From contig JAJFKM010000076.1 of the NCBI GenBank assembly GCA_021773215.1, forward strand, positions 1-64,000: a stretch of 64,000 nt of DNA, written 5' to 3'. This DNA comes from Gammaproteobacteria bacterium. Its GTDB lineage: Bacteria; Pseudomonadota; Gammaproteobacteria; Eutrophobiales; Eutrophobiaceae. Shown in pieces: positions 8,020-16,804 of the stretch (positions are counted from its first letter, which is position 1; each line of letters starts with the position of its first letter). Position numbers and translations under genes: made by a program. The notes beneath the pieces were generated by a model. That model did no database searches, was not told the DNA's origin, and saw only the letters and a program-made list of their open reading frames with translations.

Positions 8020-8448
8020 ATGGTTATAAACATCATTAGAGGTTTTACAATTAGCCTAATTATGATGCAGTCAGTCATTGCAAATGAACAGGCAATTATT
8101 GGCAGTTGGATTAATGCGAAGGGTGATGGGATTATCGAAATTACATTAGCGCAGACTGAATATATAGGCACTATTATTGGCACACCAGATCCAATACATA
8201 ATGGTCGTAAGGATAGTAAGAACCCAGATCCAAAGTTAAGAGATAGATTGTTGGAGGGACTGACCATACTTGAAGGTTTTAGCTATCAAGATGAGAACTT
8301 ATGGAGCGGTGGCACTATCTATGATCCTAATAGTGGTAAAACCTATAAATGCAAACTATCACTAAATGATGACGGTTCATTAAAGGTAAGAGGCTATGTA
8401 GGTGTGTCTTTATTTGGTAGAACAGAAGTCTGGAAACGACAGGATTAA
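8020..8448 (+). CDS. Exported DUF2147-domain protein
   Basis: I place the start at the ATG at 8020, which has an AAGGA site 9 bases upstream and gives a clean signal peptide (hydrophobic residues about 5-20, cleavage after an A-N-E region). The reading frame continues upstream to a TTG at 7948. The mature part has the DUF2147 pattern: I-I-G-S-W near the start, G-G-T-I-Y-D-P-N-S-G-K-T-Y-K-C in the middle and L-K-V-R-G-Y-V-G-x-x-L-F-G-R-T-E-x-W at the end. Function unknown; periplasmic or outer-membrane associated. Confidence 0.78.
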   Translation: MVINIIRGFTISLIMMQSVIANEQAIIGSWINAKGDGIIEITLAQTEYIGTIIGTPDPIHNGRKDSKNPDPKLRDRLLEGLTILEGFSYQDENLWSGGTIYDPNSGKTYKCKLSLNDDGSLKVRGYVGVSLFGRTEVWKRQD

Positions 8449-8465
8449 AAGGTAATGGCAGTATT

Positions 8466-9260
8466 ATGAAAAATTTAAAAGAGGATTATGGCGATTGGGC
8501 ACTGATAACGGGCGCGTCTTCTGGTATCGGTGAAGTGTTCAGCCGCAAATTAGCGGCAGCAGGGATGAACGTGGTATTGGTAGCCCGGCGCAAGGAAAGA
8601 CTAGACAAGATTGCAAAAGAGCTAAGTGATGAGCATAACATTCAGACCCGTGTAGTTTGTGCAGATTTATCAGACGAAGATGAGACTAAAGGTGTTGTTA
8701 GTGCCGTAGATGATCTAGAGATAGGACTGTTGGTGAATAATGCGGGGATACTGAATACAGGTAATTTTCTTGATAGTAATCTGGAAGATGAAATCCGCTT
8801 AATCAATACAAATTGTAAATCATATATTATTTTGACGCATGGTCTCGGTAATAAAATGAGGGAGAGAAACAAAGGTGCATTAATATTTTTAGCTTCTCTG
8901 ACCGCTGTATCTGCTATTTCTCGTTGGGCTAACTATGCAGCATCAAAAGGCTTTGATTTGCAGTTTGCCGAGGCAATCGATACCGAACTAAAAGATTTAA
9001 ATATTGATGTTTTGGCTTTGTGCCCGGGGCTGACACGAACTGAACTGGTAGAAATATCAAAGTTTAATAAATTAATGACAATGGATGCCGATGTTGTTGT
9101 TGATATTGCGTTGAATAAACTTGGTAAAACGAACCTAGTAGTGCCCGGCATTCTAAATAAAATCAATTTCTTTTCGACGCGATTAAACCCTCGCTTTATT
9201 AATACGAAAATATTCTCTGCTGTAGTTAAACCGACTCAGGAATTAGAGCTTAAAAAGTAA
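8466..9260 (+). CDS. Short-chain dehydrogenase/reductase
   Basis: The 264-residue protein is a classical SDR: cofactor loop G-A-S-S-G-I-G at 16-22, N-N-A-G at 91-94, and catalytic Ser144, Tyr157 and Lys161. The R-R-K-E-R-L motif after strand 2 suggests NADP(H) preference. It resembles the DltE/YqjQ group of SDRs with no known substrate. It starts 17 bases after the DUF2147 gene and could share its transcript. Confidence 0.85.
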   Translation: MKNLKEDYGDWALITGASSGIGEVFSRKLAAAGMNVVLVARRKERLDKIAKELSDEHNIQTRVVCADLSDEDETKGVVSAVDDLEIGLLVNNAGILNTGNFLDSNLEDEIRLINTNCKSYIILTHGLGNKMRERNKGALIFLASLTAVSAISRWANYAASKGFDLQFAEAIDTELKDLNIDVLALCPGLTRTELVEISKFNKLMTMDADVVVDIALNKLGKTNLVVPGILNKINFFSTRLNPRFINTKIFSAVVKPTQELELKK

Positions 9261-9400
9261 GCTTCTGACTTTATTGTCATTTCTCTTATTTAAAATAATC
9301 CTTGTCATATTGTACCGATCAGTCCAAAATAGAAGATAACAAGTTGTGGTTATTTGAAAAATTATTTTAACAAGCAGGATTTATTCGAGGAATTTGTAAA

Positions 9401-9940
9401 ATGAAATTTGAACTGTATACAAAAGATAATGCGCCGGAAGAGAGTAAACCGTTATTAGAAGATTCGCTAAAGGTATTTGGTTTTGTTCCAAATTTGCATG
9501 GCGTTATGGCAGAAGTGCCTGGCTTGTTATCGACCTATAAAGATCTTCATAATGCTTTTCAGGCAACAAGTTTTGATGCAGAAGAGTTAACTGTAGTTTG
9601 GCAAACAATTAATGTAGAACATGAATGTCATTATTGTGTTCCAGCACATACTGGTATTGCTCATATGATGAAAGTTGACGCTGCAATAATCGATGCGCTT
9701 GAGAATAAAACAGAATTGCCTACTAAAAAATTACAAGTACTTCATGAAACTACATTAGCCCTGGTGCGTAACCGAGGACATTTAAGCGATTCAGAAAAAA
9801 CAGCATTTTTTGAAGCAGGTTATGAAAAACGTAATTTGTTAGAGATTGTTCTGGGTATATCTCAAAAGGTCCAGAGTAACTATGTGAATCACTTAGCTGA
9901 TACACCGGTAGATGAACCTTTCCTAGAGTTTGTTAAATAA
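9401..9940 (+). CDS. Carboxymuconolactone decarboxylase/AhpD-like protein
   Basis: This 179-residue, all-helical protein has the AhpD-like motif E-x-x-C-x-x-C-x-x-x-H (Cys76, Cys79, His83). That motif supports peroxidase or thiol reductase activity in the family rather than decarboxylation. It has no signal peptide. A GAGGAA site lies 7 bases before the ATG. No peroxiredoxin gene is adjacent. Confidence 0.85.
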   Translation: MKFELYTKDNAPEESKPLLEDSLKVFGFVPNLHGVMAEVPGLLSTYKDLHNAFQATSFDAEELTVVWQTINVEHECHYCVPAHTGIAHMMKVDAAIIDALENKTELPTKKLQVLHETTLALVRNRGHLSDSEKTAFFEAGYEKRNLLEIVLGISQKVQSNYVNHLADTPVDEPFLEFVK

Positions 9941-10077
9941 AAATACTTGTGCACTGTTAGAATGCTGAATGCACCAAATGAGCGAAACAAACTAAAGTTT
10001 TGTTATATGGTAAAAAACAGAAGTGTTCTAAATGACTGTTTTAAATAGTTAATTTAGTTTTACAAATTAAGTAAATA

Positions 10078-10225
10078 TTGGCATTCGTTTTGCTATATAT
10101 GATTATATGAGAATTAGATTTCTTAAGTGTAAAGAATAGATGTATTTTTATATTGATTAGCATCTGATCTCATTATTTCTAACCCTAAACCTAGACGGAG
10201 GACCCCCTCCTCCGTCCTTTTTTTG
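10078..10225 (+). ncRNA. Candidate small RNA with intrinsic terminator
   Basis: The 350-base gap between 9940 and 10292 holds no ORF. It has a promoter-like pair, TTGGCA at 10078-10083 and GATTAT at 10101-10106 with 17-base spacing. About 110 bases later comes a strong terminator, so a transcript of about 10113-10225 is possible. The -10 box is only a 4/6 match. The terminator could instead serve read-through from the gene ending at 9940. Confidence 0.25.
10194..10225 (+). terminator. Strong rho-independent terminator
   Basis: A perfect 9-bp stem, GACGGAGGA (10194-10202) with TCCTCCGTC (10208-10216), closes a five-C loop and is followed by C and seven Ts. It points to the plus strand. The nearest upstream plus-strand gene ends 254 bases away. 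Confidence 0.85.
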
Positions 10226-10291
10226 TCCGATAGAAGATATTAATCGTTATGGTAGACTGACGATTCTAGCCACAAATTTTGTCTAATTAAC

Positions 10292-10849
10292 ATGTCTATC
10301 AAAATTCCCCGTTTAGTTTCAGCATTAATACTGCTTTTTCTATCGTGTTCTATAAATGCGGCAACTTTAGACGCATTACTCGAAGGCCTGGACGGGAAGC
10401 AACATTCCCTAAGTAATTATATAGGCAAGGGAAAATGGGTAGTCGTCAATGTGTGGGGCACAGACTGCCCCTACTGTAGAGCAGAACTAGATGCATTGAT
10501 CGACTTTCATGATCTCCATCAAGATAAAGACGCTATGGTTGTCGGTCTTACACTAGATTGGCCTACTTTTGATTTTCCGGATAAGGAAGAGCTTAATGAA
10601 TTCGCTTTAGATTATTTCATTGAGTACCCTTTGATGATGGTCAATGCGAAGCTGGCGGGTGAAGTAGTTGGCAAAGAAGTTAATATGATTCCATTAACAT
10701 TCTTTTATAACCCTAAAGGAGATTTGGTCTTACGTTTAAATGGTGTTGTGACTAGCGCACAGTTAGAAAAGATAATTAAGGATGATAGTGTGCGTTATCA
10801 GGTCGAGTGGGCTGACGATGTGCCGCCTGAATTTATGCCAGAAAAATAG
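10292..10849 (+). CDS. TlpA/ResA-type exported thiol-disulfide oxidoreductase
   Basis: An N-terminal signal peptide (about residues 8-23) is followed by a thioredoxin fold with the redox motif W-G-T-D-C-P-Y-C (Cys59, Cys62). A cis-Pro candidate appears in the later M-I-P-L-T-F-F segment. The 185-residue length fits periplasmic TlpA-like reductases, which keep thiols reduced, often for cytochrome c maturation. CPYC is the glutaredoxin-type dipeptide, less usual for TlpA. The partner is not evident from the neighbours. Confidence 0.82.
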   Translation: MSIKIPRLVSALILLFLSCSINAATLDALLEGLDGKQHSLSNYIGKGKWVVVNVWGTDCPYCRAELDALIDFHDLHQDKDAMVVGLTLDWPTFDFPDKEELNEFALDYFIEYPLMMVNAKLAGEVVGKEVNMIPLTFFYNPKGDLVLRLNGVVTSAQLEKIIKDDSVRYQVEWADDVPPEFMPEK

Positions 10850-10876
10850 TTTTAGGGAAATAGTCCCAAGTCGTTG

Positions 10877-11122
10877 CTACTTATCTTCCTCTTCCACAAT
10901 CTCGCCTTCAATAAGATTGCCTTCCTTTTCTTGTTTTCTTTCACCCTTCCAATTGGCAAGAATAATAGCTAATAGGCCAAGGATAATCTCATCAATTAAA
11001 GGTATAAAATCTGGGATAAAGAGGTCAAGGGCAAATAAACCGATAACAATCAAAAACAGGTTTTTGTATTTTAATTCATTGGCAAATGCCAAAAACAGAG
11101 TAATTAGTGCGCGTGGGTTCAT
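10877..11122 (-). CDS. Small membrane protein (DUF6116-like)
   Basis: I use the internal ATG at 11122 rather than the frame's upstream start at 11170, because the conserved-looking M-N-P-R-A-L-I-T-L-F-L-A-F segment begins there. The resulting 81 residues contain two hydrophobic helices (about 20-38 and 42-56) and a very acidic tail. The family has no known function. Confidence 0.6.
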   Translation of the reverse strand: MNPRALITLFLAFANELKYKNLFLIVIGLFALDLFIPDFIPLIDEIILGLLAIILANWKGERKQEKEGNLIEGEIVEEEDK

Positions 11123-11184
11123 ATGCCTATTATAACAGCAAGATTTGGGTGGGTAGATAATGTTTGTCATGATAAATTCATTTT

Positions 11185-12021
11185 ATGAATGTTAAGGCGA
11201 ATGATTACAGGCAAATGGCTGAGGTGATTAATTACTTGGCTCAACACTATTCAGAGCAGCCTTCGCTAGAACAAATGGCATCTGTTGCAAAATTAAGCCC
11301 GCATCATTTTCAGCGTAAATTTACAGCTTGGGCGGGTGTGTCACCAAAATCATTTATACAGTATCTGACTTTTAACAATGCTAAAGAGATGTTGGCAAAA
11401 GGTAATAGTGTTTTGGATGTGACTCATGAGCTCGGACTGTCGAGCCCGTCGCGTTTGCATGATCTCTGTTTGACGATCGAGGCTGCATCACCCGGGGAAA
11501 TAAAACGTGGGGGTGAAGGTCTTTCAATCGGTTATGGATTTGGATTCAGTCCTTTTGGTGAATGCATGATTGCGAATTCATCGCGTGGAATCATTAAACT
11601 GGTGTTTGTGGATGGAAAAAATAAAGAACAGTCAATTAGTGATTTAGAGTCGGAGTGGCCACAAGCAAATGTGACGCATGATGATTTAATAGCGACAAAT
11701 TTAATCCAGAATATATTTAATATTGAAAATGATGAAGCATTGTCATTACGTGCATATATTAAAGGTTCAAAGTTTCAAGTGAGTGTATGGTGCGCGTTAC
11801 TAAAAATAGCACCGGGTGTGTTGATCAGCTATGGTCAGTTGGCTCAGAATATTGGTCAACCTTCAGCATCAAGAGCAGTCGGTACAGCAGTAGGCAATAA
11901 TCCGCTGGCTTTTTTAATTCCTTGTCACCGAGTTATTCTTGGAACAGGTGTGTTTGGGCAATACCGTTGGGGTTCTGGACGTAAGCACATCATGATTGCC
12001 TATGAGGCTATCCGAAAATAA
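11185..12021 (+). CDS. AraC-type HTH fused to O6-methylguanine-DNA methyltransferase (Ada-like)
   Basis: Residues 10-105 form an AraC-type DNA-binding domain and residues 185-278 a methyltransferase domain with the acceptor motif I-P-C-H-R-V-I (Cys247). It repairs O6-alkylguanine by irreversible transfer to Cys247. The N-terminal zinc domain of Ada, whose cysteine takes methyl from phosphotriesters, is absent, so it cannot be switched on like E. coli Ada. The 278-residue AraC-MGMT form is common in proteobacteria. No ribosome binding site is visible. Confidence 0.88.
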   Translation: MNVKANDYRQMAEVINYLAQHYSEQPSLEQMASVAKLSPHHFQRKFTAWAGVSPKSFIQYLTFNNAKEMLAKGNSVLDVTHELGLSSPSRLHDLCLTIEAASPGEIKRGGEGLSIGYGFGFSPFGECMIANSSRGIIKLVFVDGKNKEQSISDLESEWPQANVTHDDLIATNLIQNIFNIENDEALSLRAYIKGSKFQVSVWCALLKIAPGVLISYGQLAQNIGQPSASRAVGTAVGNNPLAFLIPCHRVILGTGVFGQYRWGSGRKHIMIAYEAIRK

Positions 12022-12104
12022 TTAAATGTAGGCAGTAAAGTTTCTTTATTTTAGAAAAATAACGACTAGACTATTTGTTACGGCTTTTTTGTTGGGTGTT
12101 TATT

Positions 12105-12401
12105 ATGCCTTGGAATCGAGTGACTTTTACATTAAAACAGATTGAAGAAGAAGGCGTATTGAATCATCTGGAAGACCAGTTTGAAGATATCTTCATGGAA
12201 TCTGAAGGGCCATCAGACATGGCCATATTTTCAGACAATGATTATACCGACGAAACTATTTCTTTTTATTTCACTCCTGGCTGTGAACCAAACTGCGAAA
12301 ATATTATCTTGTTTTATGATGGTGAGGAATGTGAGACACCTGACATCGAAGAAGTTTTTTTGTTCGCTGGTAATGATGATTCGTTTGATTTATTGGCGTA
12401 G
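12105..12401 (+). CDS. Hypothetical acidic protein
   Basis: The ATG at 12105 gives 98 residues; the frame is open further upstream to a TTG at 12075. The protein is strongly acidic, with runs of Asp/Glu and three cysteines (two in a C-E-P-N-C cluster). It begins M-P-W-N-R-V-T-F-T-L and has no signal peptide or membrane helix. I do not recognise it. Codon use looks like that of the neighbours, and the plus-strand cupin gene begins 31 bases after its stop. Confidence 0.5.
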   Translation: MPWNRVTFTLKQIEEEGVLNHLEDQFEDIFMESEGPSDMAIFSDNDYTDETISFYFTPGCEPNCENIILFYDGEECETPDIEEVFLFAGNDDSFDLLA

Positions 12402-12432
12402 TGTTTTAAAAAATTAATCGGGTTTAATTTAA

Positions 12433-13083
12433 ATGCAATTAAATGCGGATTTATCACAGCGTGCTGTGGTTAATAGTAATGAGGTTTCATGGGTTGATTC
12501 ACCTTTGTCCGGAGTTCAACGTCGCATGTTAGAGCGTGATGGCGAAGAAGTGGCTCGAGCTACATCAATTGTCCGCTACGACGCAAATTCCTATTTCGAA
12601 GCACATACACATACAGGTGGTGAAGAATATCTTGTGTTAGAAGGTGTGTTTTCAGATGAGATGGGCGATTTTCCCAAGGGGATGTATGTTAGAAACCCTA
12701 TCGGTTCTAAGCATAAGCCGCATAGTAAAGATGGTGCGACTATCTTTGTTAAATTACGACAGTTTGAGCTTGATGACCAAGATTATGTACGTATAGATAC
12801 AGGCAGGCAGAAGTGGTTGCCGGGTCTTGTTGATGGTCTGTCTGTGATGCCATTGCATGATTATCAATCAGAACATGTCGCATTAGTGAAGTGGCAGCCG
12901 CGCACATACTTTGACAGGCATAGTCATCCACAAGGCGAAGAAATATTTGTTATTTCAGGTACGTTTGCAGATGAGCATGGTTCCTACCCTGAAGGCAGCT
13001 GGCTACGAAACCCTCCGGGAAGTGAACATGCGCCTTATAGTGATGAGGGCTGTGTTATTTATGTAAAAACCGGACACTTATAA
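12433..13083 (+). CDS. Double cupin, ChrR-like protein
   Basis: The 216 residues consist of two similar cupin modules, each with an H-x-H-x3-(G)-E-E metal-site motif (F-E-A-H-T-H-T-G-G-E-E, then F-D-R-H-S-H-P-Q-G-E-E) and a following R-N-P-x-G-S-x-H segment with another His. This matches the C-terminal cupin of the anti-sigma factor ChrR. The zinc-binding ASD domain that holds the sigma factor is missing and no ECF sigma gene is adjacent, so a sigma-independent metalloenzyme or sensor is more likely. Confidence 0.8.
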   Translation: MQLNADLSQRAVVNSNEVSWVDSPLSGVQRRMLERDGEEVARATSIVRYDANSYFEAHTHTGGEEYLVLEGVFSDEMGDFPKGMYVRNPIGSKHKPHSKDGATIFVKLRQFELDDQDYVRIDTGRQKWLPGLVDGLSVMPLHDYQSEHVALVKWQPRTYFDRHSHPQGEEIFVISGTFADEHGSYPEGSWLRNPPGSEHAPYSDEGCVIYVKTGHL

Positions 13084-13134
13084 TTAGGATTGTCTTGAAA
13101 AATAAAATGTAATCGCCATATTAGTCTGAACAAT

Positions 13135-13209
13135 GGCTGGGTGGCAGAACATCTTATGCAGCGGTGTGCAAAGCCGCCTATGTTGGTTCGAATCCAACCC
13201 CAGCCTCCA
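13135..13209 (+). tRNA. tRNA-Cys (GCA), copy 2, atypical D-loop and G32
   Basis: This differs from copy 1 at three of 75 positions. C replaces U in the D-loop, a G-C pair replaces the acceptor G-U wobble, and position 32 in the anticodon loop is G (loop GUGCAAA), where bacteria normally have a pyrimidine. The D-loop (AACAUCUU) again lacks the GG pair. Anticodon GCA, discriminator U and encoded CCA are kept. It lies 21 bases from the stop of the opposite-strand YHS gene. Confidence 0.82.
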
Positions 13210-13230
13210 ATATTCGTCTACTGGATATGA

Positions 13231-13668
13231 TTATTTCGCGCTTTTTGAAGCCCAATTCTTGTCAGCACTCTCAATGTTTCCCGGAATGTCTTTTGACCAT
13301 GTATTTCTAACTCCCAAACTGTAATTCATATAGAGTTTTCCGTCGACCACTGTAAAAGCTTCTGGATCAGAGGAGACAACAAAACCATTGGCCATGCCGT
13401 AGGCACAGTAGCCGCCATATTCAGGAGAATATTTTTCAGGGTTACTATCAAATAATTCTTTATTTGTTTTAGATGAGAAATGCCATGTTGCACCATTATG
13501 TGCCGTCGTGAAGTCAGCAGAGCCTTTAACGGGTCTTTCTTCGGTGAAATAAGCTACAGGGTCGTAGCCACGTAGGGCACCAAATTCGGTCTGGAAAGTA
13601 GGCTTCGATGTTATGTTGGTACAAGCTGCAAGCATTGTTACTAATGATATAAGTGCGAGGGTACGCAT
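13231..13668 (-). CDS. YHS-domain lipoprotein
   Basis: The 145-residue protein has a lipoprotein signal with lipobox M-L-A-A-C (Cys16). It then has a YHS-type domain: G-Y-D-P-V-A-Y-F near residue 34, a T-W-H-F-S-S-K-T-N-K-E-L-F strand-helix unit, P-E-K-Y-S-P-E-Y-G-G-Y-C-A-Y-G and a C-terminal K-L-Y-M-N-Y-S. YHS domains bind metals or small ligands, but this exported version has no known role. It is divergent from the RND exporter operon. Confidence 0.82.
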   Translation of the reverse strand: MRTLALISLVTMLAACTNITSKPTFQTEFGALRGYDPVAYFTEERPVKGSADFTTAHNGATWHFSSKTNKELFDSNPEKYSPEYGGYCAYGMANGFVVSSDPEAFTVVDGKLYMNYSLGVRNTWSKDIPGNIESADKNWASKSAK

Positions 13669-13885
13669 AGCTTTCTCCTGAACGGTATTTTTAATAATTG
13701 TGCGACTATTTGCAGAATAATTAGTTCAGGATTATTGAGGTATTTTGGAGCATTCTCTATTGTTGAAGTTCATAACGGAATCATAGAACTATCATCACCG
13801 ATCTGGGTCGAAAATCACTTATCGCGTGGTTAATTCACTGAGTAACGTTAATTTACATACTAAATTGGGAGAGTAAGCGAAAATA

Positions 13886-16075
13886 ATGAGTTCTGTACCA
13901 CACCCCTCGGTATTAGTGCTGGTACTACTCAGTATTGCTATCTCTCTCTATGGGTTCACAGGGTTGAAAACCAACGCAGATTATCGGGTCTATTTTGATC
14001 AAGACGACCCACTACTGCAAACAGATAATCAGTTAGGTGAACAATACGCACAACTAGACTCATTGATCTTAATCCTCTCAACAGAAGACGATACCTTACT
14101 GAAACCTGATTTAATTAATTTCTATACCGATTTTGAACAACAACTCTCTAGTATTAAATATGTAGAACGCGTTACAGCATTTTTTCAGCTTCTAGATGAG
14201 GGGATTAATCTTGATGATGCATTTACAGTCTCGGATGAGAACCAAGAACAGGAAGACCTGTTACATCAACTGCGAAGTCATTCACGAGGTACCAACTTAA
14301 TTACCGCAGACGGTCGTTACGGTTTGTTGAATATCGGCGTGTTATTTCCTGGAGAGAATACAGCTAAAGAAGTAAAACAATTCATGACTGAAGTTAAGTC
14401 AGTGATAGAAAGTCAGATCAAATCAAAGAATCTAGATATTTCCGTAAACTACTCTGGGACGCTTGCTTTAAATGAAGCCTACATTGATGTTGTTCGCCAT
14501 GATTTAAAACGTTTTGTCCCCTGTTTGTTTTTAATCTTTTCCATATGCTTGTTCACATTTTTCAGAAGCTGGCCGATTACATTTTTATTAATAGGGACAG
14601 CTTTGTTGTCAGCGATATCAGCCTTTGGTGTCGCAGGTTGGATGCATTGGGAGCTGGCTGCTATTAATGCTTTTACGCCGATAATTATTATGAGTCTGAA
14701 TATCGCAACTTCAATGCATGTAGTCGTAAATTACTTTCGGTCAGTTGCAGATGGACATTCGCGAGCGGATGCTATGGCTGAAAGCATACACTACAATTTT
14801 ACGGCGCTTACACTCAGTAAAATCACAACAGCTGCTGGATTTTTATTGTTGGCATTCAGCCCCTCTCCGCCGGTAAATGTTGTGGGCTATATCGTTGCGA
14901 CAGGGATGATTATCTCTTATGTTTTGTGCCTAACATTTCTTCGTATCCTTTTACCAAAAATCAAATTGTCGCGTGAGCAGGCGAAACGAGTCGTAGAACG
15001 TTTTTCTTTGTATAATTTAGGAACCGCAACGCTAAGGTATAGTAATAAGATACTAATGTTTTCTGGCGTCATTGCAGTGGTCGGGTTAATTTCGATAGCG
15101 CAACTTAAGATCAATGACAATGTCTATGAATATTTTCCCGAAGAGCATAGTTTTCGACAAGGGACAAAACTTATTGATGATCACTTTGATGGCAGTATTC
15201 GCTTACTCTATTCGGTTGATAGCGGAAAATCCTTTGGTGTTCTCGATTTAGAGTATAAAAAAAGTTTAGCTAGCTTTACTGACTGGTTACGTGGACAAGA
15301 GCTTGTCGCACGAGTCGATGACGTATTGTCTGTCGCTACCAGAAAAGGCATTCGGCTCGATGCTATACAGCCTGTATTAGAGATTAACTCTCCGAGTATG
15401 TTTGGATTGGAGCAAGACTTAACGATAGCTTATCAAGCAATAAAGATCTCTGTTTTTCTTAAAGCAGTTACGGCTCAAGAATTAATAGCGTTTGATTCAA
15501 AGGTTAAATCCTGGCTTGATAATAATATTACGCCATATAGTTACGAGGGCGGTGTTGGCCCCGACATTCTTTTTGCAAAACTAGGCGAACGCAATGCAAA
15601 AAGCATGTTTTTCTCCCTGGGTCTGGCATTAGTTGTGATCGCATTAGTCATAGGCGGACTACTACGGTCCTGGCCGGCAACTTTAATCGGCTTAATTTGT
15701 AATTTATTTCCAGTAGTGACGGTGTTTGCTTTATGGTCACTTATAGGTGGTTATATCAGCCTGGGCAGTGCCATGGTCATGGGTATGATAATGGGCATCA
15801 TCGTCGATGATACGCTTCATATGCTATTGAAATACCCGCGTACTTTAAATGAAACTGTTACTAGTTCTGTGCTTACGTTATATGAAAAAGTTTGTCCGGC
15901 TATCTTGATTACCAGCGTTACATTAGCTGCTGGTTTGTTTGTCGGTATATTCTCCGGGTTTCGTCCGATATATGAATTAAGCTTGCTTTCGCTCTCTATA
16001 ATATTAGTAGCAATGATAGCAGATCTCTTTTTACTTCCCGCATTACTGCATGTAATGAAATTCAAGCGAGCATGA
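13886..16075 (+). CDS. RND-superfamily (MMPL-type) exporter
   Basis: The 729-residue protein has the doubled RND plan: one N-terminal helix, a large periplasmic loop, a bundle of about five helices (residues 210-360), then a second helix, loop and bundle (about 390-725). MMPL proteins export lipids or hydrophobic metabolites; this one is on the short side. It is the first gene of a tight operon: the next gene's ATG is 1 base past its stop. Because a ketosynthase and a diiron protein follow, a lipid or polyketide-like cargo is likely. It lacks an adjacent membrane fusion protein or outer-membrane channel. Confidence 0.85.
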   Translation: MSSVPHPSVLVLVLLSIAISLYGFTGLKTNADYRVYFDQDDPLLQTDNQLGEQYAQLDSLILILSTEDDTLLKPDLINFYTDFEQQLSSIKYVERVTAFFQLLDEGINLDDAFTVSDENQEQEDLLHQLRSHSRGTNLITADGRYGLLNIGVLFPGENTAKEVKQFMTEVKSVIESQIKSKNLDISVNYSGTLALNEAYIDVVRHDLKRFVPCLFLIFSICLFTFFRSWPITFLLIGTALLSAISAFGVAGWMHWELAAINAFTPIIIMSLNIATSMHVVVNYFRSVADGHSRADAMAESIHYNFTALTLSKITTAAGFLLLAFSPSPPVNVVGYIVATGMIISYVLCLTFLRILLPKIKLSREQAKRVVERFSLYNLGTATLRYSNKILMFSGVIAVVGLISIAQLKINDNVYEYFPEEHSFRQGTKLIDDHFDGSIRLLYSVDSGKSFGVLDLEYKKSLASFTDWLRGQELVARVDDVLSVATRKGIRLDAIQPVLEINSPSMFGLEQDLTIAYQAIKISVFLKAVTAQELIAFDSKVKSWLDNNITPYSYEGGVGPDILFAKLGERNAKSMFFSLGLALVVIALVIGGLLRSWPATLIGLICNLFPVVTVFALWSLIGGYISLGSAMVMGMIMGIIVDDTLHMLLKYPRTLNETVTSSVLTLYEKVCPAILITSVTLAAGLFVGIFSGFRPIYELSLLSLSIILVAMIADLFLLPALLHVMKFKRA

Positions 16076-16076
16076 T

Positions 16077-16802
16077 ATGAGCGCACAACCTTCCTATGTT
16101 GAACAACCAAACAACTTGCGTTGTTTTGACGTTAATATTGATCCGCAGATGGTTATGCCTTCGTGGTTTATTGATTGGCGTGAAGGTTTCTTAAGCGGAC
16201 ATAGCAAACTCAGGCATCGACATGAAGAGGCACTGGCGAGACTCATACCGCTGCTGCTTTGTGGTGAACAGTCGGCTATTCATGTCTTTGGTGTTGAGGT
16301 AGAACGACTTCGAGGCAGTCCCTGGTCTAGCAGCATCAGTCTATTGAAGGATATTGAGACAGATGAATATGCGCATGAACAGGCGTTACAAACAGTAGCA
16401 TCAATGTTGATGGAACCTGCCGAGCTACATTCGATTAAACGTAAGGCCAAACACTTTTATATCAGCCTTGGAAGTACTGCCGGGATGGCTGAACATTTTG
16501 CGCGTATTTCTCAGCTCGATGCCTGTGTTTGTATAATAATGAATGCAATTACACAATGTGACTTAGGAAAAGGGCATTCGATAGTGCAACTTTTCGATCA
16601 TATTAAAAAAGATGAAGCACGTCATGTCTCTATCTGTCGTAAACATTTTCTCGCGCTAGGTGGCGATAAGCGTTTATTTAAACAAAACAAAGAATCTATA
16701 GGAACAAAACTGGTTTCATTACTTACTACGCAAGCCGATAGTCTTGAAACTCTGGGTATCGATCCTGATGTTTTGTTTCGTAAACTGACGTACGTCCAAT
16801 AA
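16077..16802 (+). CDS. Ferritin-like diiron protein
   Basis: The 241-residue helical protein shows the ferritin-like diiron pattern: Glu64, E97-Y-A-H100, a carboxylate candidate at Glu139 or Asp148, and E180-A-R-H183. Such proteins activate oxygen to hydroxylate, desaturate or N-oxygenate substrates. It lies between an RND exporter and a KAS III-like enzyme, with gaps of 1 and 2 bases, so it probably oxidises the ketosynthase product or its precursor. I cannot place it in a named oxygenase family. Confidence 0.7.
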   Translation: MSAQPSYVEQPNNLRCFDVNIDPQMVMPSWFIDWREGFLSGHSKLRHRHEEALARLIPLLLCGEQSAIHVFGVEVERLRGSPWSSSISLLKDIETDEYAHEQALQTVASMLMEPAELHSIKRKAKHFYISLGSTAGMAEHFARISQLDACVCIIMNAITQCDLGKGHSIVQLFDHIKKDEARHVSICRKHFLALGGDKRLFKQNKESIGTKLVSLLTTQADSLETLGIDPDVLFRKLTYVQ

Positions 16803-16804
16803 CG

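Noticed and set aside
12433-13083. Anti-sigma factor ChrR
   Set aside because: The zinc-binding sigma-interaction domain is absent and no sigma factor gene is adjacent, so only the cupin relationship is kept.
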